From Candidatus Aerophobota bacterium (GTDB taxonomy: Bacteria; Aerophobota; Aerophobia; Aerophobales; B3-G15), in contig JAUWJM010000079.1 of assembly GCA_030607715.1 (NCBI GenBank), positions 1 to 7,411 of the forward strand: 7,411 nt of DNA, given 5' to 3'. The translations under genes were made by a program, and so were the position numbers. Shown here in pieces: positions 6,471 to 7,411 of this stretch. The notes beneath the pieces were generated by a model. That model saw nothing but the letters and a program-made list of their open reading frames with translations. It searched no databases and was not told the origin of the DNA. Positions within the stretch are counted from its first letter, which is position 1, and each line of letters starts with the position of its first letter.

Positions 6471-7411
6471 ATGGCTGAAGGAAAAATAACTCCTCTTTAC
6501 TTAGAAGAGGAGATGAGAAAATCTTACCTTAGTTATGCTATGAGCGTAATTGTAGGTAGAGCTCTACCTGATGTGCGTGATGGCTTAAAACCAGTGCAAA
6601 GAAGAATCCTTTATGCTATGCAAGGATTGGGATTAGCCTCTAACAAACCTTACCGAAAAGCAGCTCGCCTGGTAGGAGAAGTTTTAGGTAAATACCATCC
6701 TCATGGAGATACGGCTGTATACGATGCTTCAGTGAGGATGGCTCAGAATTTCTCTCTACGTTATCCTTTAATTGATGGACAGGGAAATTTCGGGTCCATT
6801 GATGGGGACCCCCCGGCAGCTATGAGATATACTGAGGTGAGCCTTTCTGCCATTGCTGAGGAGTTGCTTGAGGATCTGGATAAGGAGACAGTGAATTTTA
6901 TTCCCAACTTTGATAATTTTTTAGAAGAACCTGTTGTTCTGCCCGCTAAGTTTCCCAATCTTCTTTTAAATGGCTCATCAGGTATAGCTGTGGGTATGGC
7001 CCCTAACATTCCTCCCCCCAACCTGGGAGAACTGATAGATGGATGCATAAAGATGATTGAAAATCCTGAAATTACAGTCGATGAACTCCTGGAGGTAATA
7101 AAAGGTCCTGATTTTCCTACCGGAGGAATTATCCTTGAAGAAAAAGGTATACAGGAAGCTTATGAGAAAGGCAAAGGTAAGATAATCTTAAGAGGAAGGG
7201 CACAGATAAAAGAAGAGGAGGGGAAAGAAAAGATAATTATTCAGCAAATACCCTATAAGGTTAATAAGACCAGATTAATTGAAAAAATTGCCGATTTAGC
7301 TGGAGAGGAAAGAATAAAAGGAATTAAAGCCGTCAGGGATGAATCGGATAAACTGGGGATAAGAGTGGTTGTAGACCTTTCCCGTTTAGCTCATCCAGAG
7401 GGTGTTCTTAA
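6471..7411 (+). CDS. gyrA: DNA gyrase subunit A, N-terminal part (runs off the right edge)
   Basis: The frame from ATG 6471 stays open to the window end, giving 313 residues of a protein normally of about 800 or more. GyrA carries the tyrosine that breaks and rejoins DNA in gyrase. The start has [20 protein letters not shown] and [10 protein letters not shown]. The winged-helix region has [13 protein letters not shown] (74-86), then [20 protein letters not shown] and [12 protein letters not shown] with Arg119 and catalytic Tyr120 (E. coli Arg121/Tyr122). The tower region begins with [13 protein letters not shown]. In the quinolone-contact segment, Thr81 stands where E. coli has Ser83, and Asp85 where it has Asp87; Thr is a natural variant in many bacteria and is not by itself evidence of resistance. 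The C-terminal pinwheel domain, with the GyrA-box that separates GyrA from ParC, is outside the window. The gyrA call therefore rests on the [12 protein letters not shown] region and on gyrB directly upstream. Confidence 0.96.
   Translation, partial: MAEGKITPLYLEEEMRKSYLSYAMSVIVGRALPDVRDGLKPVQRRILYAMQGLGLASNKPYRKAARLVGEVLGKYHPHGDTAVYDASVRMAQNFSLRYPLIDGQGNFGSIDGDPPAAMRYTEVSLSAIAEELLEDLDKETVNFIPNFDNFLEEPVVLPAKFPNLLLNGSSGIAVGMAPNIPPPNLGELIDGCIKMIENPEITVDELLEVIKGPDFPTGGIILEEKGIQEAYEKGKGKIILRGRAQIKEEEGKEKIIIQQIPYKVNKTRLIEKIADLAGEERIKGIKAVRDESDKLGIRVVVDLSRLAHPEGVL

Noticed and set aside
6711..6713. Thr81 in GyrA as a quinolone resistance mutation
   Set aside because: Thr is the natural residue here in many bacteria; without a susceptible relative to compare, resistance cannot be claimed.
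6761..7048. 95-residue reverse-strand open frame opposite gyrA
   Set aside because: It is a shadow of conserved gyrA sequence, with no independent support.

Overview
The window is AT-rich bacterial DNA, with every gene on the + strand and almost no non-coding space. Codon use is low-GC in style (AGA/AGG for Arg, many ATA Ile, Lys/Glu-rich proteins). A signal-peptide protein with an outer-membrane beta-barrel look points to a diderm cell. Together with two kinds of short intergenic repeat, this suggests an uncultured, AT-rich, diderm bacterial lineage of the candidate-phylum type. I cannot fix the phylum from the sequence alone.

Left half (1-3475), an apparent cell-envelope operon. It opens with the 3' end of a PHP-domain phosphoesterase gene. 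This overlaps by 4 nt (ATGA) a ctpA gene for an S41 C-terminal processing protease with an export signal, a PDZ domain and a Ser/Lys/Gln catalytic set. Next is a membrane-anchored divergent polysaccharide deacetylase (YibQ/DUF610 type), whose start lies inside a degenerate 8-bp tandem repeat. Last is a secreted protein of about 267 residues that looks like a small outer-membrane beta-barrel of unknown function. Gaps are -4, 27 (or 36) and 15 nt, so co-transcription is likely.

Middle (3476-3598), the only real intergenic spacer, 123 nt. It holds three 10-bp units of a CACAGAT-type repeat, an AT-rich palindrome, a perfect 10-bp duplication, a small GTGACT/AGTCAC hairpin and the ribosome binding site of accA. 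I see no clear rho-independent terminator and no convincing promoter.

Right half (3599-7411), a housekeeping cluster. accA (acetyl-CoA carboxylase carboxyltransferase alpha subunit) overlaps gyrB by 8 nt. gyrB is followed after 9 nt by gyrA, which runs off the window. GyrB and GyrA form DNA gyrase; having the fatty-acid synthesis gene accA translationally linked to gyrB is the least usual part of the layout.

I found no mobile element, CRISPR array, RNA gene, defence system or evident new multi-gene system. The points most worth a second look are the two repeat families, the accA-gyrB linkage and the orphan beta-barrel protein.
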